The notes under the pieces are model-generated. The model searched no databases and was not told the origin of the DNA. It saw only the letters and a program-made list of their open reading frames with translations. From assembly GCA_023451735.1 (NCBI GenBank), contig JAEXYH010000065.1, positions 1 to 9,098 of the forward strand: DNA of 9,098 bases, in the 5' to 3' direction. Of the stretch, positions 1 through 7,117 are shown piece by piece. How positions within the stretch are numbered: position 1 is the stretch's first letter; each line of letters starts with the position of its first letter. The position numbers were made by a program, and so were the translations under genes. The stretch is from Pseudomonadota bacterium (GTDB lineage Bacteria > Pseudomonadota > Alphaproteobacteria > Rhizobiales > Rhizobiaceae).

Positions 1-127
1 CGAGGACGTCGAGGAAAACGTCGTCGAGAGCCATATCAGCAAACTGCGCAAGAAACTGCGCAAGAAGCTCGGAACCGATCCGATCGATTCAAAGCGTTTC
101 CTCGGATATTGCATCGACTGGAATTGA
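1..127 (+). CDS. rem: OmpR-family response regulator, probably Rem (3' end only)
   Basis: Only the last 41 codons are in the window; the frame begins at base 2 and ends at a TGA at 125-127. The translated piece contains VVESHISKLRKKL, the recognition helix of an OmpR/PhoB winged-helix output domain, and ends RFLGYCIDW. In most OmpR-family proteins the C-terminal hairpin reads roughly 'VRGVGY', so the 'FLGYCIDW' ending is distinctive and fits the orphan motility regulator Rem of rhizobia. In Sinorhizobium meliloti, Rem is activated by VisNR and turns on flagellar and chemotaxis genes in exponential phase. The receiver domain is outside the window, so the phosphorylation site cannot be checked. 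The family call is firm; the name Rem rests on this tail and on the flagellar neighbours. Transcription should end at the hairpin 31 bp downstream. Confidence 0.75.
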   Translation, partial: EDVEENVVESHISKLRKKLRKKLGTDPIDSKRFLGYCIDWN

Positions 128-157
128 GATCTGCGCTCCGCAGTGCCACCATCAAGG

Positions 158-191
158 AAAACACCGCCCGAAGTGATCGGGCGGTGTTTTT
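158..191. terminator. Bidirectional intrinsic terminator between convergent genes
   Basis: Bases 158-170 (AAAACACCGCCCG) and 178-190 (CGGGCGGTGTTTT) are a perfect 13-bp inverted repeat around a 7-nt loop (171-177). The plus-strand transcript ends in a run of five U (187-191) and the minus-strand transcript in four U (158-161), so the element can stop the regulator gene on the plus strand and the DUF1217 gene on the minus strand. It lies 31 bp after the regulator stop and 38 bp after the DUF1217 stop, which suits a shared terminator. Confidence 0.88.
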
Positions 192-227
192 GCTTGAGAC
201 GACAGATTTGAAAGATGGCGCGCGTCG

Positions 228-2426
228 TCAGCGTGACGAGAGCTGCGCTACTGCCAGCAGCGTGTCCGGGCTGATGGAGTAGGAGCCGCCCTGAAGGATG
301 GACAGGGCCGGTGAATTGGCCGCCCCGTTCTGGCTATCGTAAAGTGCGGTGAAGCGCTGGATGACCTTCTGCACGTAATCCGGATCGGACAGTTTATCGA
401 GCTCCATGAATTTCTCGACTGTCGAGGCCTGCTTGTCGAGGTCCTGACTGGAGAAATAGGTCGACAGATTGTAGGTTGTCTTGAAGAAGTTGAGCAGTGC
501 GGTATCACCGAGGATATCGTAGGGGCTGGTGATCGAAGAAGCCTTGCGTTCGAAATAGAGAGCCAGTCTGACGCCCTCGTTGGAATTTCCTTGTTCCTCT
601 TCCAGCGTCTGCCGAACGTAATTGTTGACCGTCTGGAGGACGTCGCCCCTCTGCTGTACGGTGCCGATCGTGTCGGCTGTCAGATTGCCCTCGGTATCGA
701 AATTGAACGACGCGACAATCTTGGCGAAGCTCTTGTCCGACAACTGGTTCACGTAACTCTTCGGATCGGCGAGATCCGAGGCGAACATCTGCTTCAATTC
801 GTCTTTTGTAACGCTTTTCGGATCGATCTCCTGGCTTTCCAGCAGGAAGGTCACAACCCGGTTGTTTGACAACAACTGGTCGACAGTGGTGATCGTTTCC
901 ATCTGCTTTTCGAAGTATTCGATTTCCTCGGTAGCGGTCTCTCCCGCTTTCTCCCGTTCGCTACCCGTCAGGAAGCGTGTCTTGAGGCTGAGATAATCCG
1001 CGGTGAAGTCTTGCGTGACATTCTCCGACTGGGCCAGAAGTGGTGTGTCCACCTCTCCCTTGCTGTCGAAATTGAAGGCCTTTACCAGGGCGACATATCG
1101 TTCGTCGCCCAGCTGGTTGACGTAACTATCCTTGGCATCGAGATCGCTGGCTAGGATCTTGCGCAGGGCGGTCATCGAAATCTCGCCAGGGTCGATACCA
1201 TAGGCGCGCAAGGCGACATCCCATATTTCCGTGACGTCGTCGTTATTTGGGTCTTCGTCCTTGGTATTGGATTTAAAGAAGTCGTCGATACTTTTGACAT
1301 CGGCGATACGGGTCTCGAAATTGGAAACGGCCCTTTCCATCGCATCCGCCTGATAGGTCTGAAACGCGGTCTTGTATTTGGCCTCGAGACTGCTCGCCTG
1401 TTCGCTTGTCTGCGCCGATCCGCCCGCGGCAACCGTTCCGTCAGTCTGAAATGTAAAATAGTCCAAGAGTTCCGTATTGCCGATCGTTTCGGCGAATGTC
1501 CGGTTGTACATCATGCTGGCGACGCTCGACGGCATCATCGAGTCTCGCAGGCCGAAGGCAGTCTTGACGTAATCCAAAAGGCGCGCGTCCGAGGTGATTT
1601 CGGTGGCACTTCCGGCTTCAGCGACATTCTTTTCCCAGTAAGTCTGGTTCGCCTCAAACAGCAGATCGGAGGGAAAGGTCGACTTGTTGTAGATATAGTC
1701 GAGGCGCAGGTCTGATGTCTGTTCCGCAGTTTGTGCGGTTTCCCCGGCTGCCACCGTGCCGTCGGCGCTGAAATTGAACGCTGCCGCCAGCTTGCGCCAG
1801 GCATCGTTGCTCGCCTGGTTGGCTACGCTGTCGGGATCGTTCAGGTCGCTTGTCAGGACATTGCTGAGATAGGTCTTGGATGTGTAGGTCGCGTCGAGTC
1901 CGAACGATTCCAGCACATAGGTGCGCAATCTGTCGTTGCCTATGATGTCGTTGACATGATCGACGCTGCCGATCTTGCTCTCGAAATAGGCTGCTTCGGC
2001 CTTGATATTCGCCTCTTCCTGGGTGAACGAATTTTGGTAGGCCGTGACGAGACCGTCCGTCTGTGCCGATGTCTGCGCCTTCGCCGCATCGCCCGAGAAA
2101 TTGTAGGCCTTGGCGAATTCTGCGTATCGGGTGTCGGTGAGCGAATTGGCGAAGCTGGCAGAGTCGTTCGGGTCGCTTTCCAGGACCTTCTTCATGAAGG
2201 CCTTGGCGTAGGTCATCTCCTCAAGGCCGTAAGCCTTCATTGCATAGGAGAAAAGCTGATAGTCGTTGACGAATTCCTCAGCGGTGGTGACCTTGCCGAT
2301 ATTCGCTTCGTAATAGGCCGTATTGTTTGCAACATCACCTTGTTTTGCCACGCGCGACAAAGACGAGTTGATATCTCGGTTGAGGACAAGATAGCTCGTA
2401 TAGGTGGAGAATGCGCTCGAAACCAT
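228..2426 (-). CDS. Flagellar-locus DUF1217 protein with about six repeats
   Basis: This gene encodes a 732-residue protein if it starts at the ATG at 2426-2424. The frame stays open to 2540, but the extra 38 residues are not family-like, whereas the product from 2426 begins MVSSAFSTYTSYLVLNRDI, a typical DUF1217 N-terminus. An AGAGG sequence (2438-2442 on the minus strand) lies 11 nt upstream, a rather long spacing. About six copies of one module can be aligned by eye at residues 38-110, 147-219, 263-326, 369-453, 504-576 and 624-697. Each opens with an aromatic-(Y/W/F)-E pair such as YFE, has a 'D..L..Y....FGL' core, an 'SDL.D..S.VNQ' segment and closes near 'FNF'. The third copy lacks the SDL part. 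The residues between copies are rich in A, T, Q, E and S. There is no membrane segment or signal peptide, so if it leaves the cell it would probably use flagellar export. DUF1217 has no established biochemical role that I know of; linkage to flagellar genes suggests an accessory or structural flagellar protein. It is transcribed away from flhA and towards rem. Confidence 0.85.
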   Translation of the reverse strand: MVSSAFSTYTSYLVLNRDINSSLSRVAKQGDVANNTAYYEANIGKVTTAEEFVNDYQLFSYAMKAYGLEEMTYAKAFMKKVLESDPNDSASFANSLTDTRYAEFAKAYNFSGDAAKAQTSAQTDGLVTAYQNSFTQEEANIKAEAAYFESKIGSVDHVNDIIGNDRLRTYVLESFGLDATYTSKTYLSNVLTSDLNDPDSVANQASNDAWRKLAAAFNFSADGTVAAGETAQTAEQTSDLRLDYIYNKSTFPSDLLFEANQTYWEKNVAEAGSATEITSDARLLDYVKTAFGLRDSMMPSSVASMMYNRTFAETIGNTELLDYFTFQTDGTVAAGGSAQTSEQASSLEAKYKTAFQTYQADAMERAVSNFETRIADVKSIDDFFKSNTKDEDPNNDDVTEIWDVALRAYGIDPGEISMTALRKILASDLDAKDSYVNQLGDERYVALVKAFNFDSKGEVDTPLLAQSENVTQDFTADYLSLKTRFLTGSEREKAGETATEEIEYFEKQMETITTVDQLLSNNRVVTFLLESQEIDPKSVTKDELKQMFASDLADPKSYVNQLSDKSFAKIVASFNFDTEGNLTADTIGTVQQRGDVLQTVNNYVRQTLEEEQGNSNEGVRLALYFERKASSITSPYDILGDTALLNFFKTTYNLSTYFSSQDLDKQASTVEKFMELDKLSDPDYVQKVIQRFTALYDSQNGAANSPALSILQGGSYSISPDTLLAVAQLSSR

Positions 2427-2751
2427 GCGTATGGAAGCCTCTTGCTTGATGCAAAGGCCTATTTCATGGCCCATACCTTGCGCTTCCATCGCGCACACGT
2501 CCACCGGGCTGTTCACCCTCGGGACTGATTGTGGTCGCAACCATAGCTGAAAACTGCGCTTATGTCATCCCCGAAGACCTATCAATTCCTGCAATGGCTT
2601 AACGCGCCGTCACTCTCACGCAAGCTTCGTTTCCTAGGTTTTTCCCAAACCGGCTGGCTGTCCGATGTTGCGACGGCTGTCCGAATTCAAGGACTTTGGA
2701 AGCGAAAGCGCCTCAGGCGGTTTCCGCATCTCATGACGAGACGGAGCAGAA
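2427..2751. promoter_or_regulatory. Divergent intergenic region between the DUF1217 gene and flhA
   Basis: These 325 bp separate two divergently oriented genes and should contain both promoters. No convincing sigma-70 pair could be picked by eye, which is expected if the promoters depend on an activator such as Rem. The flhA ribosome binding site is GGAG at 2743-2746, 5 nt before the ATG. The most obvious structure is a 10-bp direct repeat at 2656-2684, listed separately. A frame of 81 codons starting at 2562 runs through here into flhA in another frame, but it looks like chance. Confidence 0.5.
2656..2684 (+). repeat. Direct repeat of GGCTGTCCGA upstream of flhA
   Basis: The decamer GGCTGTCCGA occurs at 2656-2665 and again at 2675-2684, identical in all ten positions and in the same orientation, with starts 19 bp apart. 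The second copy ends 67 bp before the flhA ATG. Tandem half-sites near a promoter are how OmpR-family regulators bind DNA, and one such regulator (probably Rem) is encoded next door, so this is a candidate operator. The spacing is close to, but not exactly, two helical turns. That it binds anything is inference. Confidence 0.4.
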
Positions 2752-4842
2752 ATGGCCACCCCTCAGAGTATCCTGCCGTTGCCGAAGGCCGCGCCGAAGG
2801 GCCGTGATATCGGATTTGCCGCCGGCATAATCACGATCCTGTGCATTCTCTTCCTGCCGATCCCGGTCTTCATGATCGACGTTGGCCTGGCGTTTTCTAT
2901 CGCTTTCTCGGTCCTGATCCTCATGGTTTCGCTCTGGATCCAGCGCCCGCTCGACTTCTCGTCCTTCCCGACGATCCTTCTGATCGCCACCATGATCAGA
3001 TTGGCGCTCAACATCGCGACGACGCGCGTCATCCTTTCCCATGGTCATGAGGGACACGACGCCGCCGGCGGCGTCATCGCAGGCTTCTCCAGCCTCGTCA
3101 TGTCGGGTGACTTCGTTATCGGTCTGATCGTTTTCCTGATCCTGATCGTCGTCAACTTCATCGTCATCACCAAGGGCGCCACCCGTATCGCGGAAGTCGG
3201 CGCCCGCTTCACCCTCGACGCCATTCCCGGCAAGCAGATGTCGATCGATGCCGACCTTTCCGCCGGCACGATCGACGAGAAGGAAGCCCAGCGCCGCCGC
3301 CGCGAGCTTGAAGAAGAAAGCTCCTTCTACGGTGCCATGGACGGTGCCTCGAAATTCGTCCGCGGTGACGCGGTTGCCGGCCTGCTGATTACTGCCATCA
3401 ACATTTTCGGCGGCATCATCATCGGTTATTTCCGTCACGGCATGGAAATCGGCGAAGCCGCCGACGTCTTCGTCAAGCTTTCCGTCGGCGACGGTATCGT
3501 CACGCAGATCCCCGCACTTATCGTTTCGCTCGCAGCCGGCCTCATCGTCACGCGCGGTGGCACTCAGGGCTCCACCGACACCGCCGTTATTGGTCAGTTG
3601 AGCGGCTATCCGAAGGCCATGTCGGTTGCGGCAGGCCTGATGTTTGTTCTGGCGCTGATCCCGGGCCTGCCCTTCCTGCCGTTTACCGCCCTCGGTGGTC
3701 TGCTGGCTGCCGGTGCCTGGTTTATTCCACGCCAGATCGAGGCCCAGAACAAGGCTCTGCGCGAAGAGGAAGAAAAGAAGGCCGTTCAGAAACAGGAGGT
3801 CGAGCGCGATACGGTCAAGAGCGTGCTCAAGACCACCGAGATCGAACTGGCACTCGGCAAGCTCGTCTCGCCGCGCCTTCTGGGAGCGCATCAGGAGCTC
3901 GCCTTCCGCGTCAGCAAGATGCGCAAGAAGTTTGCTGTCCAGTACGGCTTCGTCGTGCCCGAGATCAAGGTCACCGACGATATCGCCATCCCGGACAAGT
4001 CCTACCAGATCCGCATCCATAGAACGACGGTTGCTGCAAGCACACTGCGTGTTGGGGAAGTTCTCGTCATTACCGGCAAGCGCCACAAGCCGTCGGTTCC
4101 TGGCGACGAGGTTCGCGAACCCGCTTTCGGCATGCCGGCTGTCTCGGTGCTCGAACACTTCGTCGAAGATCTGAAGCGCGAAGGCTTCCATCCGATCGAC
4201 AACATCTCTGCACTGCTTACTCATGTGAGCGAGGTGATCCGCAACAATCTTCCATCGCTTCTGTCGTTCAAGGACGTGAAGATCCTGATCGACCGGCTGG
4301 ACCCGGAATACAAGAAGCTTGCCGACGAAATCTGCTCGTCTCACATGTCCTATTCCGGTCTGCAGGCCATTTTGAAACTGCTGCTGGCCGAGCGCGTCTC
4401 GATCCGAAACCTGCACCTTATTCTCGAAGCCGTGGCCGAACTTGCGCCGCATCTGAAAAAGGCGGAGCAGATCGTCGAGCATGTCCGCGTCCGTATGGCT
4501 CAGCAGATCTGCGGCGATCTTTCCGACAACGGCGTCCTTCGCGTCGTGCGTATAGGCACCAAGTGGGACCTGATCTTCCAGCAGGCGCTCAAGCGCGACG
4601 CAAAGGGCGAAGTCATCGAATTCGACATCGATCCGCGCCATCTGGAGGAGTTCAGCAACGAGGCAAGCAAAGTTATCCGTGAATTCATGGATGAGGGACT
4701 GCCTTTTGTACTTGTTACGCTGCCTGAAACGCGCTCCTATGTCCGCATGATCACCGAACGCCTGTTCTCGACGCTTCCGGTGCTCTCTCACGTCGAGCTG
4801 GCAAAAGGCACGGAAATCAAGATACTCGGTTCGATTTCATGA
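2752..4842 (+). CDS. flhA: Flagellar export gate protein FlhA
   Basis: FlhA is the largest membrane component of the flagellar type III secretion gate. Its N-terminal half lies in the inner membrane and couples proton flow to export; its C-terminal half forms a cytoplasmic ring that docks chaperone-substrate complexes. The product is 696 residues, the usual length. Hydrophobic segments are visible at about residues 20-62, 71-90, 105-140, 204-226, 248-266 and 287-320. The FHIPEP signature is at about 140-165, with ATRIAEVGARFTLDAIPGKQ, and is followed by the conserved IDADL loop whose acidic residues are implicated in proton use. Residues from about 330 to the end form the soluble domain, with many charged residues at 330-350 as the linker. 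The ATG has GGAG 5 nt upstream. The gene is the first of a plus-strand run and overlaps fliR by ATGA. Nothing is truncated. Confidence 0.97.
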   Translation: MATPQSILPLPKAAPKGRDIGFAAGIITILCILFLPIPVFMIDVGLAFSIAFSVLILMVSLWIQRPLDFSSFPTILLIATMIRLALNIATTRVILSHGHEGHDAAGGVIAGFSSLVMSGDFVIGLIVFLILIVVNFIVITKGATRIAEVGARFTLDAIPGKQMSIDADLSAGTIDEKEAQRRRRELEEESSFYGAMDGASKFVRGDAVAGLLITAINIFGGIIIGYFRHGMEIGEAADVFVKLSVGDGIVTQIPALIVSLAAGLIVTRGGTQGSTDTAVIGQLSGYPKAMSVAAGLMFVLALIPGLPFLPFTALGGLLAAGAWFIPRQIEAQNKALREEEEKKAVQKQEVERDTVKSVLKTTEIELALGKLVSPRLLGAHQELAFRVSKMRKKFAVQYGFVVPEIKVTDDIAIPDKSYQIRIHRTTVAASTLRVGEVLVITGKRHKPSVPGDEVREPAFGMPAVSVLEHFVEDLKREGFHPIDNISALLTHVSEVIRNNLPSLLSFKDVKILIDRLDPEYKKLADEICSSHMSYSGLQAILKLLLAERVSIRNLHLILEAVAELAPHLKKAEQIVEHVRVRMAQQICGDLSDNGVLRVVRIGTKWDLIFQQALKRDAKGEVIEFDIDPRHLEEFSNEASKVIREFMDEGLPFVLVTLPETRSYVRMITERLFSTLPVLSHVELAKGTEIKILGSIS

Positions 4843-5591
4843 TCCCCGATCCCCAGGGCGCCATCATGGCGCTTTTCCTGGCGTTCTGCCGAATAGGCGG
4901 ATGCGTGATGGTAATGCCAGGCTTCTCATCGGCACGTCTGCCGATGCAGATCAGGCTCTTTCTAGCGCTGGCGTTATCGCTGGCGCTTTTGCCTTTGTTC
5001 TGGGATATCCTTTATCCGCCAGCCTCGGCCGCGCCAGAGATCTACATGGTGACGATCTTCTGCGAGACCTTGACGGGCGTCGTCTTCGGCCTTGTTGCGC
5101 GCATCTATGTTCTCGGCATCCAGTTCGCAGGGGCCGCCATAGGCATGGCCATTTCCTTCAATGCCACGCCCTCGGGCGATGTCTTCGAAGACAGTTCCGA
5201 CAACTCGCTGACCAGTCTTCTCTCGACGGGCGCTCTGCTGATCCTCTTCATTCTCGATTTCCACCACTACATGATCAAGGCGCTGGCCGAATCCTACAGC
5301 AGCATCCCGGTTGGCTCCCTGATCGGCGCGCAGCGGTCGCTGATCAGCCTGACGGACACTCTCGCCGCCTCGTTCATGATCATGTTGCGGCTGGCCAGCC
5401 CCTTCATTCTTTACGGCCTTCTGTTCAACGTGGTCGTTGGCCTTATCAACAAGCTGGCGCCGCAAATCCCGCTCTACTTCATTTCGACGCCTTTCGCGCT
5501 CGCCGGTGGCCTGCTGCTTCTTTACTTCGGCATAGCGGCGATGCTCGATCAATTTGCCAACGGCTTCTTCGTGATATTCAGCAATCTATAA
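4839..5591 (+). CDS. fliR: Flagellar export gate protein FliR
   Basis: FliR is an integral membrane protein that assembles with FliP and FliQ into the export gate inside the MS ring. The 250-residue product has the normal length and is strongly hydrophobic, with about six membrane segments. The motif LAPQIPLYFISTPF near residue 210 is the well conserved C-terminal FliR region, and PGFSSARLPMQIRL near residue 27 is the conserved N-terminal region. The ATG at 4839 overlaps the flhA stop (ATGA), and no good Shine-Dalgarno sequence precedes it, so translation is probably coupled to flhA. A second in-frame ATG at 4866 has AGGG 7 nt upstream and would give a product nine residues shorter; the longer form is preferred because it resembles rhizobial FliR starts. 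fliR directly after flhA, with no flhB between, fits the arrangement I recall from rhizobia. Confidence 0.95.
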   Translation: MIPDPQGAIMALFLAFCRIGGCVMVMPGFSSARLPMQIRLFLALALSLALLPLFWDILYPPASAAPEIYMVTIFCETLTGVVFGLVARIYVLGIQFAGAAIGMAISFNATPSGDVFEDSSDNSLTSLLSTGALLILFILDFHHYMIKALAESYSSIPVGSLIGAQRSLISLTDTLAASFMIMLRLASPFILYGLLFNVVVGLINKLAPQIPLYFISTPFALAGGLLLLYFGIAAMLDQFANGFFVIFSNL

Positions 5592-5603
5592 TAGGAGTGC
5601 GCA

Positions 5604-6014
5604 GTGGTTGATATCGACAGATCGAAGAAGCTCAAGCGCCTCGTCAGCGTTCAGCGGCATATGGAGAAGATGATCGAGAATGAACTTGCGATCATCGTTC
5701 GCCAGCGCGAGGAAGTGAACGCTGCAATGGAATTGACGGCTGATGTCATGACCTCTCTGGATCCCATCCATCGCGGTCTTTCGCGTCACTATCTGGGCCG
5801 TTTCTCCCGGCTGGCAACGGAAGAAAAGCAGCTTATGGCCGCGCGGCGCTCACAGGAAACACGCCTTGCCAAGGAACGCAGCAAGGGAGACCGGCTGGAT
5901 GACCGGCGTAAGGAAGCCCTGGAGCAGGAGCAGCGCGTACGTGACGACGACGCCGTCATCAACTTGATTGAGATGATGATCACATTGAAGGACGCCAGCT
6001 TCCAGCAAGGTTAG
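5604..6014 (+). CDS. Small coiled-coil flagellar protein, possibly FliJ-like
   Basis: The 136-residue product starts at a GTG (5604) with a good AGGAG at 5593-5597, 12 bp after the fliR stop. The whole sequence is predicted helical and charged: a first long helix at about residues 5-50, a short break around LDPIHRG (53-59), and a second long helix at about 60-130 rich in E, R, K and Q. An antiparallel pair of helices of this size, next to export-gate genes, is the pattern of FliJ/YscO, the stalk protein that sits in the FliI ATPase ring and escorts chaperones. No diagnostic sequence motif is available because FliJ is poorly conserved, and fliI is not in the window. The gene is certainly coding, by codon usage, ribosome binding site and operon position; the FliJ identity is inference. 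It could instead be another coiled-coil chaperone. Confidence 0.8.
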   Translation: MVDIDRSKKLKRLVSVQRHMEKMIENELAIIVRQREEVNAAMELTADVMTSLDPIHRGLSRHYLGRFSRLATEEKQLMAARRSQETRLAKERSKGDRLDDRRKEALEQEQRVRDDDAVINLIEMMITLKDASFQQG

Positions 6015-6155
6015 AATGGCAACATCTCCCTCGATTTTACAGCGCGGTGCCCGGTTCATGGTTCACGAAAGGCGCTGTGACACTGAGGTCTGCGTATCAT
6101 ACGTCCGGAAATCCATCCCGGTTTCCGGCTGATGCGCAAACAAGAGGGAAACGAC
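6015..6155 (+). promoter_or_regulatory. 141-bp gap before flgJ with two inverted repeats
   Basis: This is the largest gap inside the plus-strand gene run. It holds an 11-bp palindrome CGTATCATACG (6093-6103) and, next to it, a 7-bp inverted repeat CCGGAAA (6105-6111) and TTTCCGG (6122-6128) around a 10-nt loop. TATCAT at 6095-6100 matches five of six bases of a sigma-70 -10 box, but no good -35 lies at the right distance. There is no T tract after the hairpin, so it is not a standard terminator. The gap may contain an internal promoter for flgJ and later genes or an RNA processing element; neither is shown. Confidence 0.35.
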
Positions 6156-6722
6156 GTGGCCATATCTCCCCCCAGCGATCTTGTGCTCGACGTAGTCAAG
6201 GCAGCCGATCCGAACAGCATGTTGGCAGCGCGCGAAAAGCTGCGTTCCGTCAGCGCCGAACATCAGGCATCCGTGCTGACGGCAAGCAATGCCGGTTTTG
6301 CATCCGTGCTCGGCGCCGGTGCAAGCGATGCTGCCAAGGCCGGCATCGGCAACATTCAGCACGCAACGGCCAAGGAACCGGTTCCGGAAGTCTACCGGAA
6401 GTTTGAATCCAGCGTTCTGACGACCTTCCTCAAGGACATGATGCCGTCGGAAAGCGAAGCCGTTTACGGCAAGGGTTCCGCCGGCGAGTTCTGGAAGAGC
6501 ATGATGGCCGAGCAGATGGCTGACGCGGTTTCCAAGCGCGGTGGCATCGGCATTGCGGAACAGGTTTTTGCACAGGCGCTGAACAAGCAGCGCCTCGAAG
6601 TGCCGAACAACACGACTGACGGAAATGACAAGGCCAGGGCTGTCAGCATGATAACGGATTTCGAGCGCCGTACCCTGATATCGCCGGGTGCCATCGACAA
6701 AACTGATAACGACGCGGCTTGA
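6156..6722 (+). CDS. flgJ: Rod-binding protein FlgJ (single-domain type)
   Basis: FlgJ is exported to the periplasm and acts as the scaffold for polymerising the flagellar rod. The product is 188 residues from the GTG at 6156, which has GAGGG at 6144-6148, 7 nt upstream, and gives the start MAISPPSDLVLDVVK. An in-frame ATG at 6132 would add eight residues (MRKQEGND) encoded by the ribosome binding site itself, so it is rejected. Residues 83-138 are a clear rod-binding domain: KFESSVLTTFLKDMM, a 'G..GEFW..MM.EQMAD' block, and RGGIGIAEQVF. The C-terminal muramidase domain of enterobacterial FlgJ is missing; this is normal in alphaproteobacteria, where a separate lytic enzyme cuts the peptidoglycan. 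The N-terminal 80 residues are low in complexity and rich in A and S. flgN follows 26 bp later. Confidence 0.9.
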   Translation: MAISPPSDLVLDVVKAADPNSMLAAREKLRSVSAEHQASVLTASNAGFASVLGAGASDAAKAGIGNIQHATAKEPVPEVYRKFESSVLTTFLKDMMPSESEAVYGKGSAGEFWKSMMAEQMADAVSKRGGIGIAEQVFAQALNKQRLEVPNNTTDGNDKARAVSMITDFERRTLISPGAIDKTDNDAA

Positions 6723-6748
6723 AGAAAATGCCGAGGGAGAACGACTCT

Positions 6749-7117
6749 ATGGAAGTATTGAACAGCGAGTACCGTATCAAGGCGGTTCTCGGTCGCCTTG
6801 ATGTCATCATCGAAAACGAAAACCAGCGGATTGGTACCGATCCCGATTTCGATTTCAAGCTCTCGAATGCGCACAAGAGCCGCTGCCTCTACGAACTGAC
6901 CATGCTGTTCCGCGACAACAGCCGCAACGAGATCACCGCTGCTCACCTGGATCAGCTGCATGCACTCAAGGCCAAGCTGAAGTTGAACGAACGCCGCGTT
7001 GAGGCCCATATGCGCGCCGTACGCGCCGTTGCCGAACTTCTGAAGAATGCCGTGCGCAGTGCCGACGACGACGGCACCTATTCGCAGGAACAGTTCCTCG
7101 TCCGGGCCGATAAATGA
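6749..7117 (+). CDS. flgN: FlgN-like flagellar chaperone
   Basis: FlgN is the export chaperone for the hook-filament junction proteins FlgK and FlgL. The product is 122 residues from the ATG at 6749, with AGGGAG at 6734-6739. The frame is open back to a TTG at 6719 that overlaps the flgJ stop, and also has an ATG at 6728, but those extensions run over the ribosome binding site, so 6749 is chosen. The sequence is mostly helical: one helix at about 5-25, then IGTDPDFDFKLSNAHKSRCL (residues 29-48), then two long helices to about 105. Length, helical make-up and place between flgJ and the next flagellar gene agree with the rhizobial FlgN family; sequence conservation in FlgN is weak, so the name is likely but not certain. 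Its stop overlaps the next start (ATGA). Confidence 0.75.
   Translation: MEVLNSEYRIKAVLGRLDVIIENENQRIGTDPDFDFKLSNAHKSRCLYELTMLFRDNSRNEITAAHLDQLHALKAKLKLNERRVEAHMRAVRAVAELLKNAVRSADDDGTYSQEQFLVRADK

Noticed and set aside
1731..2528. 265-codon plus-strand frame opposite the DUF1217 gene
   Set aside because: Antisense shadow of the repeated DUF1217 coding sequence; no ribosome binding site or family resemblance.
2427..2540. N-terminal extension of the DUF1217 frame to 2540
   Set aside because: The 38 added residues are not like the family, and the ATG at 2424-2426 gives the expected N-terminus; the region more likely carries the promoter and leader.
2562..2807. 81-codon plus-strand open frame
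   Set aside because: It overlaps the flhA start in another frame, has no recognisable product and lies over the likely flhA promoter.
2731..4791. 686-codon minus-strand open frame opposite flhA
   Set aside because: It is antisense to a certain flhA; long antisense frames are common in GC-rich genes, and its product is an improbable mix of charged residues with no domain.
4901..5611. 236-codon plus-strand frame overlapping fliR
   Set aside because: Frame-shifted shadow of fliR, with a product rich in R, H and P and no family features.
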